Source: Cudoniella acicularis
Lineage: Eukaryota > Ascomycota > Leotiomycetes > Helotiales > Helotiaceae
Reading direction: 5' to 3'
NCBI GenBank assembly: GCA_013054445.1
Contig: JAAMPI010000707.1
Span: forward strand, 1-27,757
DNA length: 27,757 nt
The notes under the pieces were generated by a model. That model made no database searches and was not told where the DNA came from. It saw only the letters and a list, made by a program, of their open reading frames with translations. Below are positions 19,042-27,757 of the stretch, in pieces. Numbering within the stretch: the stretch's first letter is position 1; every line of letters starts with the position of its first letter. A program made the translations under genes and the position numbers.

Positions 19042-20245
19042 TCACAAACACTGCGAATAATACGTGCTGGAAACAGTACACGTCGTCCCCGACACGCACG
19101 TCGTTGCGCCCTTCCAATTCGCACCTCCACACTGCCCGTATTTTTGCACAGCAGTAACGCTAGTAGGCGAAGAAACTGCCACATGAGTGGTTGTCGCGAC
19201 GGTAGGAGTCGTAGGCGCGGCACTTGATGCTGGAGGATTTGGGGCTGCCGCTGAAGTTCCAGCCGAACCGCCTGCTGAGCCGCCAGATGCTCCGGACCAC
19301 TATTTTCACACTTTGTCAGCCCAATCCCGCCTCTCTTTTATCTACCCAGATATGGAAGAATACATACCACAGCAGGACCAGGAACAGTATAATTATGAAA
19401 ATTCGTATAAATATTCACCGTATACCCAGGTTCCGTCCCGGTTATAAAACCCGGAATCGACACGAGCGGTCCCGGAGTACCGGAACCGCCACCAGTTACG
19501 GTCAGCTGAGCGCACGAAATGTAGAATTGGGGTGTTCCTGCTGGGTAGGGGTTGTGGATTCCGAGTTGTTGGATGCGGAGGAGGTAAGAGCCAGCCGGGA
19601 GGGAGGCGGGGATTGTTGAGGTGTATGTTTCTATGGTGGGGTGTTAGAGGAGTTGGGGGAAATGGAAAGGGAGGAGAAAGAGAAGGTAAGGGAAGGGAGA
19701 GGGGAAGAGGGGAGAACGTACGGGCGAGTGGCCATGTGGCTGTTCCACTTGCATCGAAGGTTGGACCTAGATCGAGGATTTTAAACCAGACTTGGCCTGA
19801 GCCATCGAATTCTGCTGCTGTTGTGCCGGATGGGACTTGAGCCATATACCTTTTCGTTATTAAAACGATTTTCTTTTTCGCCATATTCAGCGTGGACAGT
19901 GACTTACATCGACAAAGGTCCATCATGGTAAACAGCAATATCGCTTTTAAAAGTGAAGCTGTCACCTGCTGCAACGGTGAGGGTTTGCGTTGCGTTTCCT
20001 GTTAATCCGCCAACGTTGCATCTCAGATCTGTGGACTTGAGATCTGTGACGGGTGAGTTGTTGTTGGTGTTTTGACGAATGTATTGGTAGACAGGGTATA
20101 GTGTTCCGCCGTGGTTGAATTGTTCGAAAATATCTGTTTTATTTTAGTTTTCTAACCTTGGTGGAGTGAGTGAGTCGCTCGTACAGTGAGCAGAAGCTTG
20201 GCTGGCGAGGGCTGCCAAGCCGAGAGCAAGAGATACAGATTTCAT
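19042..20245 (-). CDS. AA9 lytic polysaccharide monooxygenase with C-terminal CBM1, 311 aa, five exons
   Basis: This copper enzyme oxidatively cleaves cellulose outside the cell. The exons are 20245-20185, 20133-19908, 19849-19722, 19630-19368 and 19299-19042; the introns are 51, 58, 91 and 68 nt, all GT-AG, and phases agree. Residues 1-19 are a signal peptide ending QASA, so the mature protein starts with the catalytic His (residue 20, [11 protein letters not shown]). The second copper His is in [13 protein letters not shown] (His 90) and the axial Tyr in [15 protein letters not shown] (Tyr 175). Cys 59 and Cys 178 can pair, and [19 protein letters not shown] matches the AA9 core. A Ser/Ala/Thr/Pro linker (about 228-275) leads to a CBM1 with its cysteines in place ([15 protein letters not shown], ending YYSQCL). 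The gene is convergent with the saponin-hydrolase-like gene. Confidence 0.95.
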
Positions 20246-20429
20246 GGTGTAGTTTGTGGTTATTTTACAGGAGTGTGGGAAGAAGGATAGAATGTGGTCT
20301 GCAAAGTTAGTGTAGGCTGAAAAGAAACTGAGCGTTGGCTTCTTCAAATACTTCACCTCTCTACCTTGGCATCTACCATCTACCTTCTAGAGAACATCCC
20401 CTTACGTAACATCACATAAACCCATCACG

Positions 20430-20451
20430 CGGTGCAATATACTTCGCACCG
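20430..20451. promoter_or_regulatory. CGGTGC-N10-GCACCG inverted repeat in the LPMO promoter
   Basis: The two 6-bp arms (20430-20435 and 20446-20451) are exact reverse complements, about 190 bp upstream of the LPMO ATG. The outer CGG and CCG triplets are separated by 16 bp. Paired CGG/CCG triplets are typical targets of Zn2Cys6 dimers, but this spacing does not match the cellulase regulator spacing I know (N11), so the regulator is unknown. Confidence 0.35.
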
Positions 20452-21065
20452 AGGCACCCGTTGTGGGGAAGAAAATATATTATCCTAATATGTATTTTTC
20501 ATTTAAAGTCAAAGCAACAAATGGTTCGTTGAGAAGCCTGAAAATGGTCGTCACTTGACGGATAGGATTAATTGTTTGCATGCTGCGGACTGCGCCTTCC
20601 GCAAACTAAATGCATCCAGAGAATATGATATGGTGGGAATTCCTAGGGTCAGCAGTATCCCCGCATTCCGGCGAGACGGTCCGTCGATTATGAGTTTTGA
20701 TTATCCCCATGTTTCCAACAACCAAGTAACAAGTATAAGCATGATTGGTGACACCTATAAAGCTTGTACGACACCTTCCTTCCTATCTCAGCATTATTCT
20801 CACATAAGGAAGTAAAATTGTTCCACGTTCAACGGGCAATTTAAATGCAAGGATATCTTTGGCTGGTTGATTAGCCTCAAATCGCGAAATCAACCGGAAT
20901 CAAACCATCGTGGAATATTCCTAGTACCGCGTGGTCCACTTTGCGCGGAGGCGGCTTTCCGTCAATGCTGGTAATATAATATCTCGGGAGTCACTTTAGA
21001 GAATTTCGGAGCGTGTTGCGATTGTGTCGCTTCTTTTGCCCCTGGAAAAAAAAGTACCAGATAGA

Positions 21066-21233
21066 GTTAAGGAGAGGGAAGCACGTGATGGGCATTACAC
21101 GACTCGTTCCCTAATGTGAAACGTTGCCTAGAATCATCTACTGAATCACGTTAAGGAGAGGGAAGCACGTGATGGGCATTACACGACTCGTTCCCTAATG
21201 TGAAACGTTGCCTAGAATCATCTACTGAATCAC
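21066..21233 (+). repeat. Perfect 84-bp tandem duplication
   Basis: Copy 1 is 21066-21149 and copy 2 is 21150-21233; both start GTTAAGGAGAGGGAAGCACG and end CTACTGAATCAC with no mismatch. Each contains one CACGTG. The bases just outside differ. The unit is non-coding and sits between the divergent LPMO and 687-aa protein genes, so it may duplicate a regulatory element. Confidence 0.95.
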
Positions 21234-21896
21234 CAACGCTCAATCACTCAAGTCATCTTTATCAAACTTGTTCTACGTAATACGATTCCAAAGTTTGAGA
21301 GGTATCTAGTCACGTGGGAGGTGTCTGGCCTAGTCCAATCGCTGCATCGCAGCTGCGCAAAATATTTGAGACACGGTTCGTAGACCGCAGTTCAATCTTA
21401 CTTCTGCAGGTACACGGCATCTCCACGATCGGTCTATTTCACTCAATGCAGCTCTGCCCCCTTTTGCTGTGTCCGTACAAAGCGCAAGCGAGAACATCAA
21501 AAGGGGGGTTAATATTCCTCTGATCATATCATTTCACGTCGCAGCTCAAAACATTTAAACTCTGCTTCGGCGTTTCGAAAACCGCCAAACGAGCAGGCAA
21601 ACTCCGTCCCCGTGGTACCGATTTCGATAACAGGTTGTTCTAATCTGGCCAGCCGCATCAATGTCTCATTGTTTGTTTTTGATGGCTTGGCGGAGTGGTT
21701 GGATATAGCTTCATTTATTTTGACTCAAACAAACAGGTGGGGAACCCAATATTGGTTTCAGTCGTCACCCGAGGGGTAGACCTTCTCGAAGCCCCCAGGA
21801 ATGTGGAATTCGCATCCTGTTATTCCTTCCGCATCGTCATCAACCATGATTCTCCTACGGCTGCCAACGCAGCAGCTCCGCTCTTCTTTTTCAAAA

Positions 21897-24123
21897 ATGG
21901 GTGCTAATATTTCTTCTCATTCTCCCCTTTATTTGGCGTAAGTATTGCATCGTTGCTTTTGAACGCCGCGCACATTGATGCACAACTAATCATGATCGTA
22001 GGCATCACAAGGGATCGTCGGATCATCTGCCGAACGATGGCATTTCTAAGGTCTTTTTTCCACAGCACCTTTCTCCTGGCATAAAAGATCTCCTTTTGAT
22101 CGCTCTCGAGCATCGATATTACCACCGATACGCCGACGCGGAGGCGATATTATTAGACCTCCTTCGCACAGTGGAAAACGAGCGCGATTGCGTGCAGATT
22201 CTCATTCATTATGGAATGCTGCGGATATATATGGGTGTTTCGGCGCCTCACGAAGTCATTTACCATTTGGGCTTTCGATTAAGTTGTAACACGCCGCACC
22301 CTTATCCTCCTGATCCACAAATTCAACGAGGGGCGATTATGAATGCGGATCCGGTCGAGAAGGGACTCCAGCCGCGAATGCGAACCAAAGTCTCGAAGAT
22401 GAATTTGAAAAAGATTGATCCGTCGGAGAAGGTGCTTATACAGATGCTGGGTATTCATGTTACTGGGGCTGGGAATTATGCTGAAAAGGAACGGTTCTTG
22501 TGTGCCATTTTCAAGGATTGGGAGGATAGTTTTCAATCGCCTGTACTGCAGGAGCATGAAGTAAGTGACTGCTTCTTTATACCTAGTTCATGAAGCTCGA
22601 ATAGGAGGAAAGTTTCCAAATTTTCATGGTTACGAAGTCAAGTGACGATCTTTGGACAAGCAGAGATGGAATCGTGCTCCAAATTAAGTGGCCAGAATCT
22701 GATTCTCCAGAAGCTTTCGCATTCTTGTTCGAGAGATATCGCCAGTTGAGGGGTAGTTATCGCCCCTGCGAAGGGAAATTTTCGAAGCCAAAGCGATATC
22801 AATCCTCCCTAGCGGTTTTGGAAAATACTCTTACGATACGGAATCACCTAACTAACAGCAACGAAACAGGTATGGATACACTTCATGTACCACCATCACA
22901 TCCGAAATTTTAAACTACAAAATTTCCGCCAAGCGCATGTCCTTTCCTTACTCGAACGACTCATTCTGGAAGGACGATATGACGCCGCACTCGACTTCCA
23001 CGAATTCTTCGAGCCTCACGCAGAGCATAGCGTCAAAATCAAAACACTCTTTTTATCCATGACGGAAGGTCAAACCATCAAAAAACGACAACACACGCAC
23101 ATTCGCATGATTCTTGCAAACGCTTCTTTACATATCAAGGAGTCCCATATAAAAGGTGACGAGATTGAGCGATTAATGACCGAGTGCAATGATGCACTGT
23201 ATTCGAAAGTCCAGAGAATAGGAGGGTACAGTCACCGACATTCTGGAAACCTCACCGAAATACAGACACTAGATGCAATTGGTGAAATGGTCACAGATAC
23301 AACGACCATGATTAAGTTGAAGTGCTTCCGAGAAGCGCTGCAACATGCCAAGATTTATACAGTTCGAACACTTCGCCTTCCTGTTTGGGAGTCCCAATTC
23401 GATTTATCTTTAGCGCGGGCTCTAGAAATCCAGCTTCATCGATGCAGAGACCCACCTGAGGAATTTGCAGCGTGCTACAAATACTGCGTGGATGTGGCGA
23501 TGGAAGACGATTCCTTGGTAAAAGTAGAAATGGTTCTTGACCACATCCGACAATTACGAGCACGATACCCATTATGGACCGCGACCGACGGAACAAATCA
23601 ACTAGCACCTTTCACCAAATACGCATACGAAAAGGTAGCCAAGCACGGTCTGGGAATGCCAGTCGCGATGCTCGCAGCAGGCGATTATTTAGCAACAATG
23701 AGCATGTCAAAACCAGGAAGCGAAGCCGAATCCAAAGCCGCCTACGAACTCCTCCTCCAAGATATCCGCTCAATCGATTATATGGAGCAAAGCCAAAGGG
23801 GCTTACCAGCCGTCGTACTCCGCTGCCAACAAGTCGAATTCATGGCCTTGGGCTGGATCCACATCGACCGGAGCAAAAAACGCTTCGAGCTCGCTTTCGA
23901 AAAAGCGCACTTGATTTCTGGCCTCGCTTTCTTGGATCCACTGAAGAGTCCGAATAATAAGAAGGAAATGCCGAGTAATGCGCTCGAGCAGATGAAGGAG
24001 TTGATGGAGTTGAGTCCGAAAGCGGTGAGGGAGGAGCAGTTAAAGAAGATTGTTGAGTATGTGGAGAAGTATAATGGCTCTTTTCCTTTTCATATCCTTG
24101 TTAATAAGTTTATGTATAATTAA
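21897..24123 (+). CDS. Unrecognised protein of about 687 aa, four exons, possible N-myristoylation
   Basis: I do not recognise this family. The exons are 21897-21937, 22002-22560, 22605-22814 and 22870-24123. The first two introns are canonical (64 nt GTAAGT...GTAG with CTAAT branch; 44 nt GTAAGT...ATAG). The third (22815-22869, 55 nt) has an ideal CTAAC branch and CAG acceptor but a weak GTTTTG donor. Phases agree throughout. The chosen ATG (21897, context AAAAATGG) gives MGANISSHS, which fits the N-myristoylation rule (Gly 2, Ser 6). An in-frame ATG at 21846 would add 17 residues and hide it. The protein is mostly helical by composition, with repeated Leu-rich segments (YADAEAILLDLLRTVE, HVLSLLERLILEGRYDAALDF, RCQQVEFMALGWIHID) that recall TPR-type alpha-solenoids. 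No catalytic motif and no membrane segment is visible. It is read away from the LPMO gene. Confidence 0.75.
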
Positions 24124-25248
24124 TTGCTTGTTGGGCTGGGTGGGCTTTGGGGGTGTTCGTAGACTTGGTTGGGTGTTGGCGTTTTGAAGTTTTTTGTTGG
24201 TTTTGTCAAGATTTAACGATTCACTTTTGTTTTTCTTGTATTTAAGTTATTGTTACTTTATGCCTTTTATTTCATTTGTTTACACGAACTTCAAATGTAC
24301 ATATTTACTGTATTATCTAATTTGTAATTTTGGCTCGTACTGAAGGGGGTGAGGTGTTGTGCAGATATACCGAGATGGTGCGGTGCGCTCCTCGAAGTCG
24401 AACCTCTCCGCACCGAGAGGAATTTCCGTCTACACTAAATTCTTTGCCAAGGAACTCTGAATTTCCTGACAGAATCCTATTAAACCATCCACTAATCTAT
24501 ATACCCAGGTTTCTGCTTGTGGACAGTGCTGGGCGTCTGGGTGGAGCGACCCTGGATATCCACCCTACTAGATTTTGCTAGGTAAGGTACTCGCCCAGGA
24601 AACCCCTCGGGTATCTTAGACATTGTGTTCTATATATCGTTTATAAGTGTTGAAGAACTACGCTATAATAGTGATTTAAAACCCAGGTTTTTATCTTCGG
24701 CCTTTATTTACGGCCCGGGTTTCGGCACAGTGGCTCCGCTTTCTCTCGGCACAGACTTAAGCACCACTATGATTGGCTGAAGGTCACATGAACGGACATA
24801 TGACTTTGTACCCGGCTACTCGGGGTTACCCGGGATATCTGGGGTATCCATCCCGCCGAGTCTCGCCGGGTACTGGTACTAACCTACTAGCTATACCGTC
24901 CTACCCGTGCCTAACACTGCTTGTGGAGGAAAAGGGGGAAAGGTCGTTGGTTCGAGGCGGCTACTGACGGCATTGCTTCTCAAGCCGAGGCATCTGCCAA
25001 GTCCGAACTTCTGCTCGTGACCTCTTTCACACCGATATTGTATCTCCAGTCCTTCAACCTTTTCAAATCAGCACATGATTCAATCCAGAAAGGTTCACCT
25101 GGGCTTATCGATTCCGTATTCAAATCCCTTGCTCGGGACTTGAGTGCCTCATTCACCTCGTCTTCTCCCAGGGACATATATTGGTCTTCCTAGACTTCTT
25201 TTCTACGAAAGTTTCCTTTCGACTCATTTAAATTTACAAATTATCAAA
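24124..25248. other. Intergenic region upstream of pyruvate decarboxylase
   Basis: After an AT-rich 3' region of the preceding gene (to about 24330), a more GC-rich stretch (24340-24960) holds several short inverted repeats, including GGGTGGA/TCCACCC near 24540 and the large hairpin at 24808-24873. Reading frames here look random. Pyrimidine-rich sequence precedes the ATG at 25249. Confidence 0.5.
24808..24873. repeat. Large imperfect hairpin with two stacked perfect stems
   Basis: The outer arms GTACCCGGC (24808-24816) and GCCGGGTAC (24865-24873) are exact 9-bp reverse complements. Just inside, ACTCGG (24818-24823) pairs with CCGAGT (24856-24861), with only a 1-nt bulge on the left and 3 nt on the right. 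It lies about 375 bp upstream of the pyruvate decarboxylase ATG. It could be a MITE-like remnant, a binding palindrome or an RNA structure. Confidence 0.7.
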
Positions 25249-27270
25249 ATGGCGGGATCAATTTCCATGGGCCAGTACCTCTTCAAGAGAATTGCACAAC
25301 TGGGAATTGAGCACATCTTTGGTGTACCCGGCGATTTCAACCGTGAGTTCATACCCCGCAACCTCACTCCCAATCTCTCATTTTTCTTCTAAACTCTCAA
25401 AAATGATCGAAATAATACTAACATTTCACAGTTGCCCTCCTGGATGAACTCTTCAAACTCCCAGACCTCAAGTGGCTAGGAGCATGCAACGAACTCAACG
25501 CCGCCTACGCCGCTGATGGTTACGCACGCATCAAGGGCTTACCCGGCGTGCTGGTTACCACTTATGCGGTAGGTGAGCTTTCTGCCATGAATGGTGTTGC
25601 TGGGGCGTATGCAGAGCATGCTGGCATGATCCATATTGTTGGGATGCCGTCGAGATCCGGTGAGAAAGTCCTCATTAATTCCCAAAATCTCTTCAGAGAT
25701 AACAAGTTGATGGGAAATGAATAGTTCAAAAAGCACGCCTTCTCATTCATCACACCTTCGAACCTGGCATGGACCAAGCCATCTACGTAAAAATGAGCGA
25801 ACCCATCCGTAAAATGCACACGGTCCTAATGGGCGGCGAAAACACGGCTCAAGAAATCGATCGAGTGATCGAAGCCTGTGTGAAGAGTAGACTCCCAGTC
25901 TACATTTACGTTCCACTCGATGTTGCTAGTCTACCATTAGACGCCGGTCATTTGGAAACTCCTCTCGATACCACTGTGCGGAACAGCGATGCGAATGTTG
26001 AGGATGAAGTTGTGAGAGTGACGCTTGAGGCTATTAAAAAAGCGAAGAATCCGTGTGTTCTTGGGGATGTACTTGCGATTCGCCATGGTGGGAAGGAATT
26101 AACGCAGAAGTTGGTGGATGTGACGCGTTTTCCTGCATATGCCACCCCGCTTGGGAAAGGGATTGTGGATGAGACGCATCCTTGTTATAATGGGCTTTAC
26201 AACGGCTCCGGTAAATTTCTATACCACTTCCGTTTTTTCAAATAATTCTTACTAACGATAATTGAATGCAGTGTCATTCGAAGGCGTAGCCAAAGGCGTC
26301 GAAGACTCAGACCTAGTGCTCAACATCGGCCCCCTCCTCTCCGACTCCAACACAGGCGGCTTCAGCAGAAACATCCAAGACAGCCAACTCATCTACCTCG
26401 GGCATGATTACTGCAAGATCCACGATAAACTCTACCCCGACGTCCATTTCCTGCCCATTTTAAAACGGCTCGTTGAAGAACTGGAAAAAGAGCCCGCGAG
26501 ATATAACGTCCCGCGTGCTCAATTCCGGACTAAAATTGAGGTATGAAAATTCTTGTCCCTAGAGACATACGTTGGATGGAATTACTAATTATAATATGAA
26601 GCAAACCCTCCTAATGGACCTCAAATCTGGCCCCATAAAACAAGACTACCTCTGGCAACGCCTCGGCCGCTTCCTCCGCCCCCACGATATCGTGCTCGCC
26701 GAATCCGGAACCGCCCAATTCGGCATGCCCGACGCCTTCTTCCCGCCCTCCACCGCCTACATAACGCAAACCTTCTGGTCCTCAATCGGCTACACGGTGG
26801 GTGCCTGCCTCGGTGCATGCGTCGCTGCCTCCACTTTACCTCACTCCTCTCGCATCATCCTCCTCGTTGGCGAAGGCTCCTTACAGATGACTGTACAAGA
26901 AATCGGCTCTTATATCCGCTTTGGATACACACCGATTATTTTCGTGATAAATAATGGCGGGTATAGTATTGAGAGGGCAATTAATGGGCCGAAGCAGGGG
27001 TACAATGATGTTAGTATGCTTTGGGATCATGGGGCTATGTTGGAGTTTTTCGGTGCGAGGGAGGAGACGGGGGTAAAGGGGAGGAGTTATAGTTGTAGGA
27101 GTGTGGAGGAGTTGGAAAAGGTGCTCGGGGATAAGGAGTTTGTGGAAGCGGGTGTTATACAGGTTTGTGAAGTTTTTCTGGATAAGTTTGATTATCCTTG
27201 GAGGTTGACTGGGCAGTTGGTTATTGGGAGGGCGTTGGCGGTTAAGATGGCGAAGGAGTATACTCCATGA
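25249..27270 (+). CDS. Pyruvate decarboxylase, TPP-dependent, 581 aa, five exons
   Basis: The enzyme converts pyruvate to acetaldehyde and CO2 in the cytosol, the first step of alcoholic fermentation. The exons are 25249-25342, 25432-25659, 25725-26210, 26272-26540 and 26602-27270; the introns are 89, 65, 61 and 61 nt, all GT-AG. Phases agree and give 581 aa, close to yeast Pdc1 (563). Key residues are present: Asp 29 in GVPGDFN, Glu 52 in CNELNAAYAADGYAR, the His pair 116/117 in LLIHHTFEPG, and Glu 483 in GYSIER. The TPP/metal motif reads LLVGEGSLQMTVQE...INNGGYSIE, so the usual GDGS Asp is Glu 450 and the usual NND is NNG. The chosen ATG (AAAATGG context) follows a pyrimidine-rich leader. 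Other fungal TPP decarboxylases (indolepyruvate type) are the alternative, but the overall match favours pyruvate decarboxylase. Confidence 0.93.
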
Positions 27271-27604
27271 TTAGGTCGCGTTAGGGGTAATAGATGTGAT
27301 CATAAAATGAGCCTATTTACCATTATCTGTAGATTCTTTTGCTTCGTTCTTGATTGAGCACCTCGCAGTGCGGCACTGGGAATTTGTGTTAAGATACGAA
27401 GGTTGACTCAGTGGTGTGAAGTAGGCTCAATTCTCTAGAATACAGAACACGTGCGCCAAATACTGTGAGAGCCTTCGGTACAAAAGACGCTAACCCGAAT
27501 GACACTAGCTCTTGATATGTATGGTCACATGTCGTGAGGGTATCGTGACAATTTACAATCAATCTGAAATTAAAGAGCAGGGTCCATTGCAACACTCGTC
27601 GTCC
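27271..27604. other. Intergenic gap between convergent genes
   Basis: Between the pyruvate decarboxylase stop and the stop of the partial - strand gene. It probably carries both 3' untranslated regions. I see nothing else in it. Confidence 0.5.
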
Positions 27605-27757
27605 CTATTTGGTCGCTTCCACAAAACTCACACCTCGTCCAACCCCATCACAAACCTCAAACCCGGCATCTGCCTCTCCCAACTCACTGGCCACCGCTCT
27701 CATCCCCTCCATCCAAACAGCCAACGTCCTATCCATCCACTCCCGAGGCAACATATC
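27605..27757 (-). CDS. 3' end of an unidentified gene running off the window
   Basis: On the minus strand a frame is open from the window edge to a TAG at 27607-27605, giving 50 residues that include PREWMDRTLAVWMEGMRAVA and end GRGVSFVEATK. Composition is protein-like (amphipathic helix with Trp, Met, Arg, Glu, then a Gly/Val-rich end). I do not recognise the family from this fragment. It would be convergent with pyruvate decarboxylase. Confidence 0.45.
   Translation of the reverse strand, partial: DMLPREWMDRTLAVWMEGMRAVASELGEADAGFEVCDGVGRGVSFVEATK

Larger units (their letters stand above)
20246..21845. other. Intergenic region between divergent LPMO and 687-aa protein genes
   Basis: About 1.6 kb. 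The left part is the LPMO promoter and includes an inverted repeat at 20430-20451. The centre holds a perfect 84-bp tandem duplication (21066-21233). No gene is supported: the open stretch at 20555-20815 lacks a protein-like pattern. Confidence 0.5.

Noticed and set aside
21681..21800. tRNA-like start (GGCGGAGTGGTTGGA resembles an A-box)
   Set aside because: No B-box (GGTTCGA) at a suitable distance and no acceptor stem can be closed, so the match is likely chance.
24949..24960. B-box-like GGTTCGAGGC
   Set aside because: No matching A-box upstream and no tRNA fold; not enough for a tRNA or a SINE.
1..27757. CRISPR array, bacterial operon or rRNA genes
   Set aside because: No regularly spaced repeats, no Shine-Dalgarno-linked gene strings and no rRNA signatures; intron-bearing genes indicate a eukaryote.

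Overview
The window looks like nuclear DNA of a filamentous ascomycete (Pezizomycotina). Genes are broken by short GT-AG introns of 44-91 nt, many with CTAAC/CTGAC-like branch sites. There is a HET-domain gene, secreted plant-biomass enzymes, and an AT-rich block whose base composition suggests repeat-induced point mutation (RIP). Two unresolved N bases show it is a draft assembly. The exact species cannot be read from the sequence.

Layout. 1-285: last exon of an unidentified + strand gene. 676-2136 (-): secreted DUF1996 protein, five exons. 3938-4678 (+): decayed gene with a 2EXR/F-box-like motif. 4898-6034 (-): broken gene for a putative secreted protein with a charged coiled coil. About 6040-8880: decayed transposon-like DNA, followed to 9970 by an LTR-like stretch and a Ser/Thr/Pro-rich reading frame. 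10039-10917 (-): two-TM, probably mitochondrial protein. 11374-12561 (+): secreted glutaminyl-peptide cyclotransferase (M28). 13035-15125 (+): HET-domain pseudogene. 16538-18457 (+): secreted saponin-hydrolase-like beta-propeller protein. 19042-20245 (-): AA9 lytic polysaccharide monooxygenase with a CBM1. 21897-24123 (+): unrecognised protein of about 687 aa that may be N-myristoylated. 25249-27270 (+): pyruvate decarboxylase. 27605-27757 (-): 3' end of another gene.

Functionally, the LPMO, the saponin-hydrolase-like protein, the DUF1996 protein and the glutaminyl cyclase are all predicted to be secreted. They fit a plant-associated or saprotrophic fungus that attacks cellulose and detoxifies plant glycosides. 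Pyruvate decarboxylase would serve fermentative metabolism. Nothing suggests co-regulation as one cluster: genes lie on both strands with long intergenic gaps.

Several genes were not visible as single reading frames and were rebuilt from splice sites: the DUF1996 gene, LPMO, mitochondrial protein, pyruvate decarboxylase and the 687-aa protein. I did not find a convincing new multi-gene system. The points most worth checking are the HET gene killed only by nonsense codons, the CA/TG-depleted transposon block with a broken secreted-protein gene at its edge, the perfect 84-bp tandem duplication, the large hairpin upstream of pyruvate decarboxylase, and the altered metal-site residues in that enzyme.
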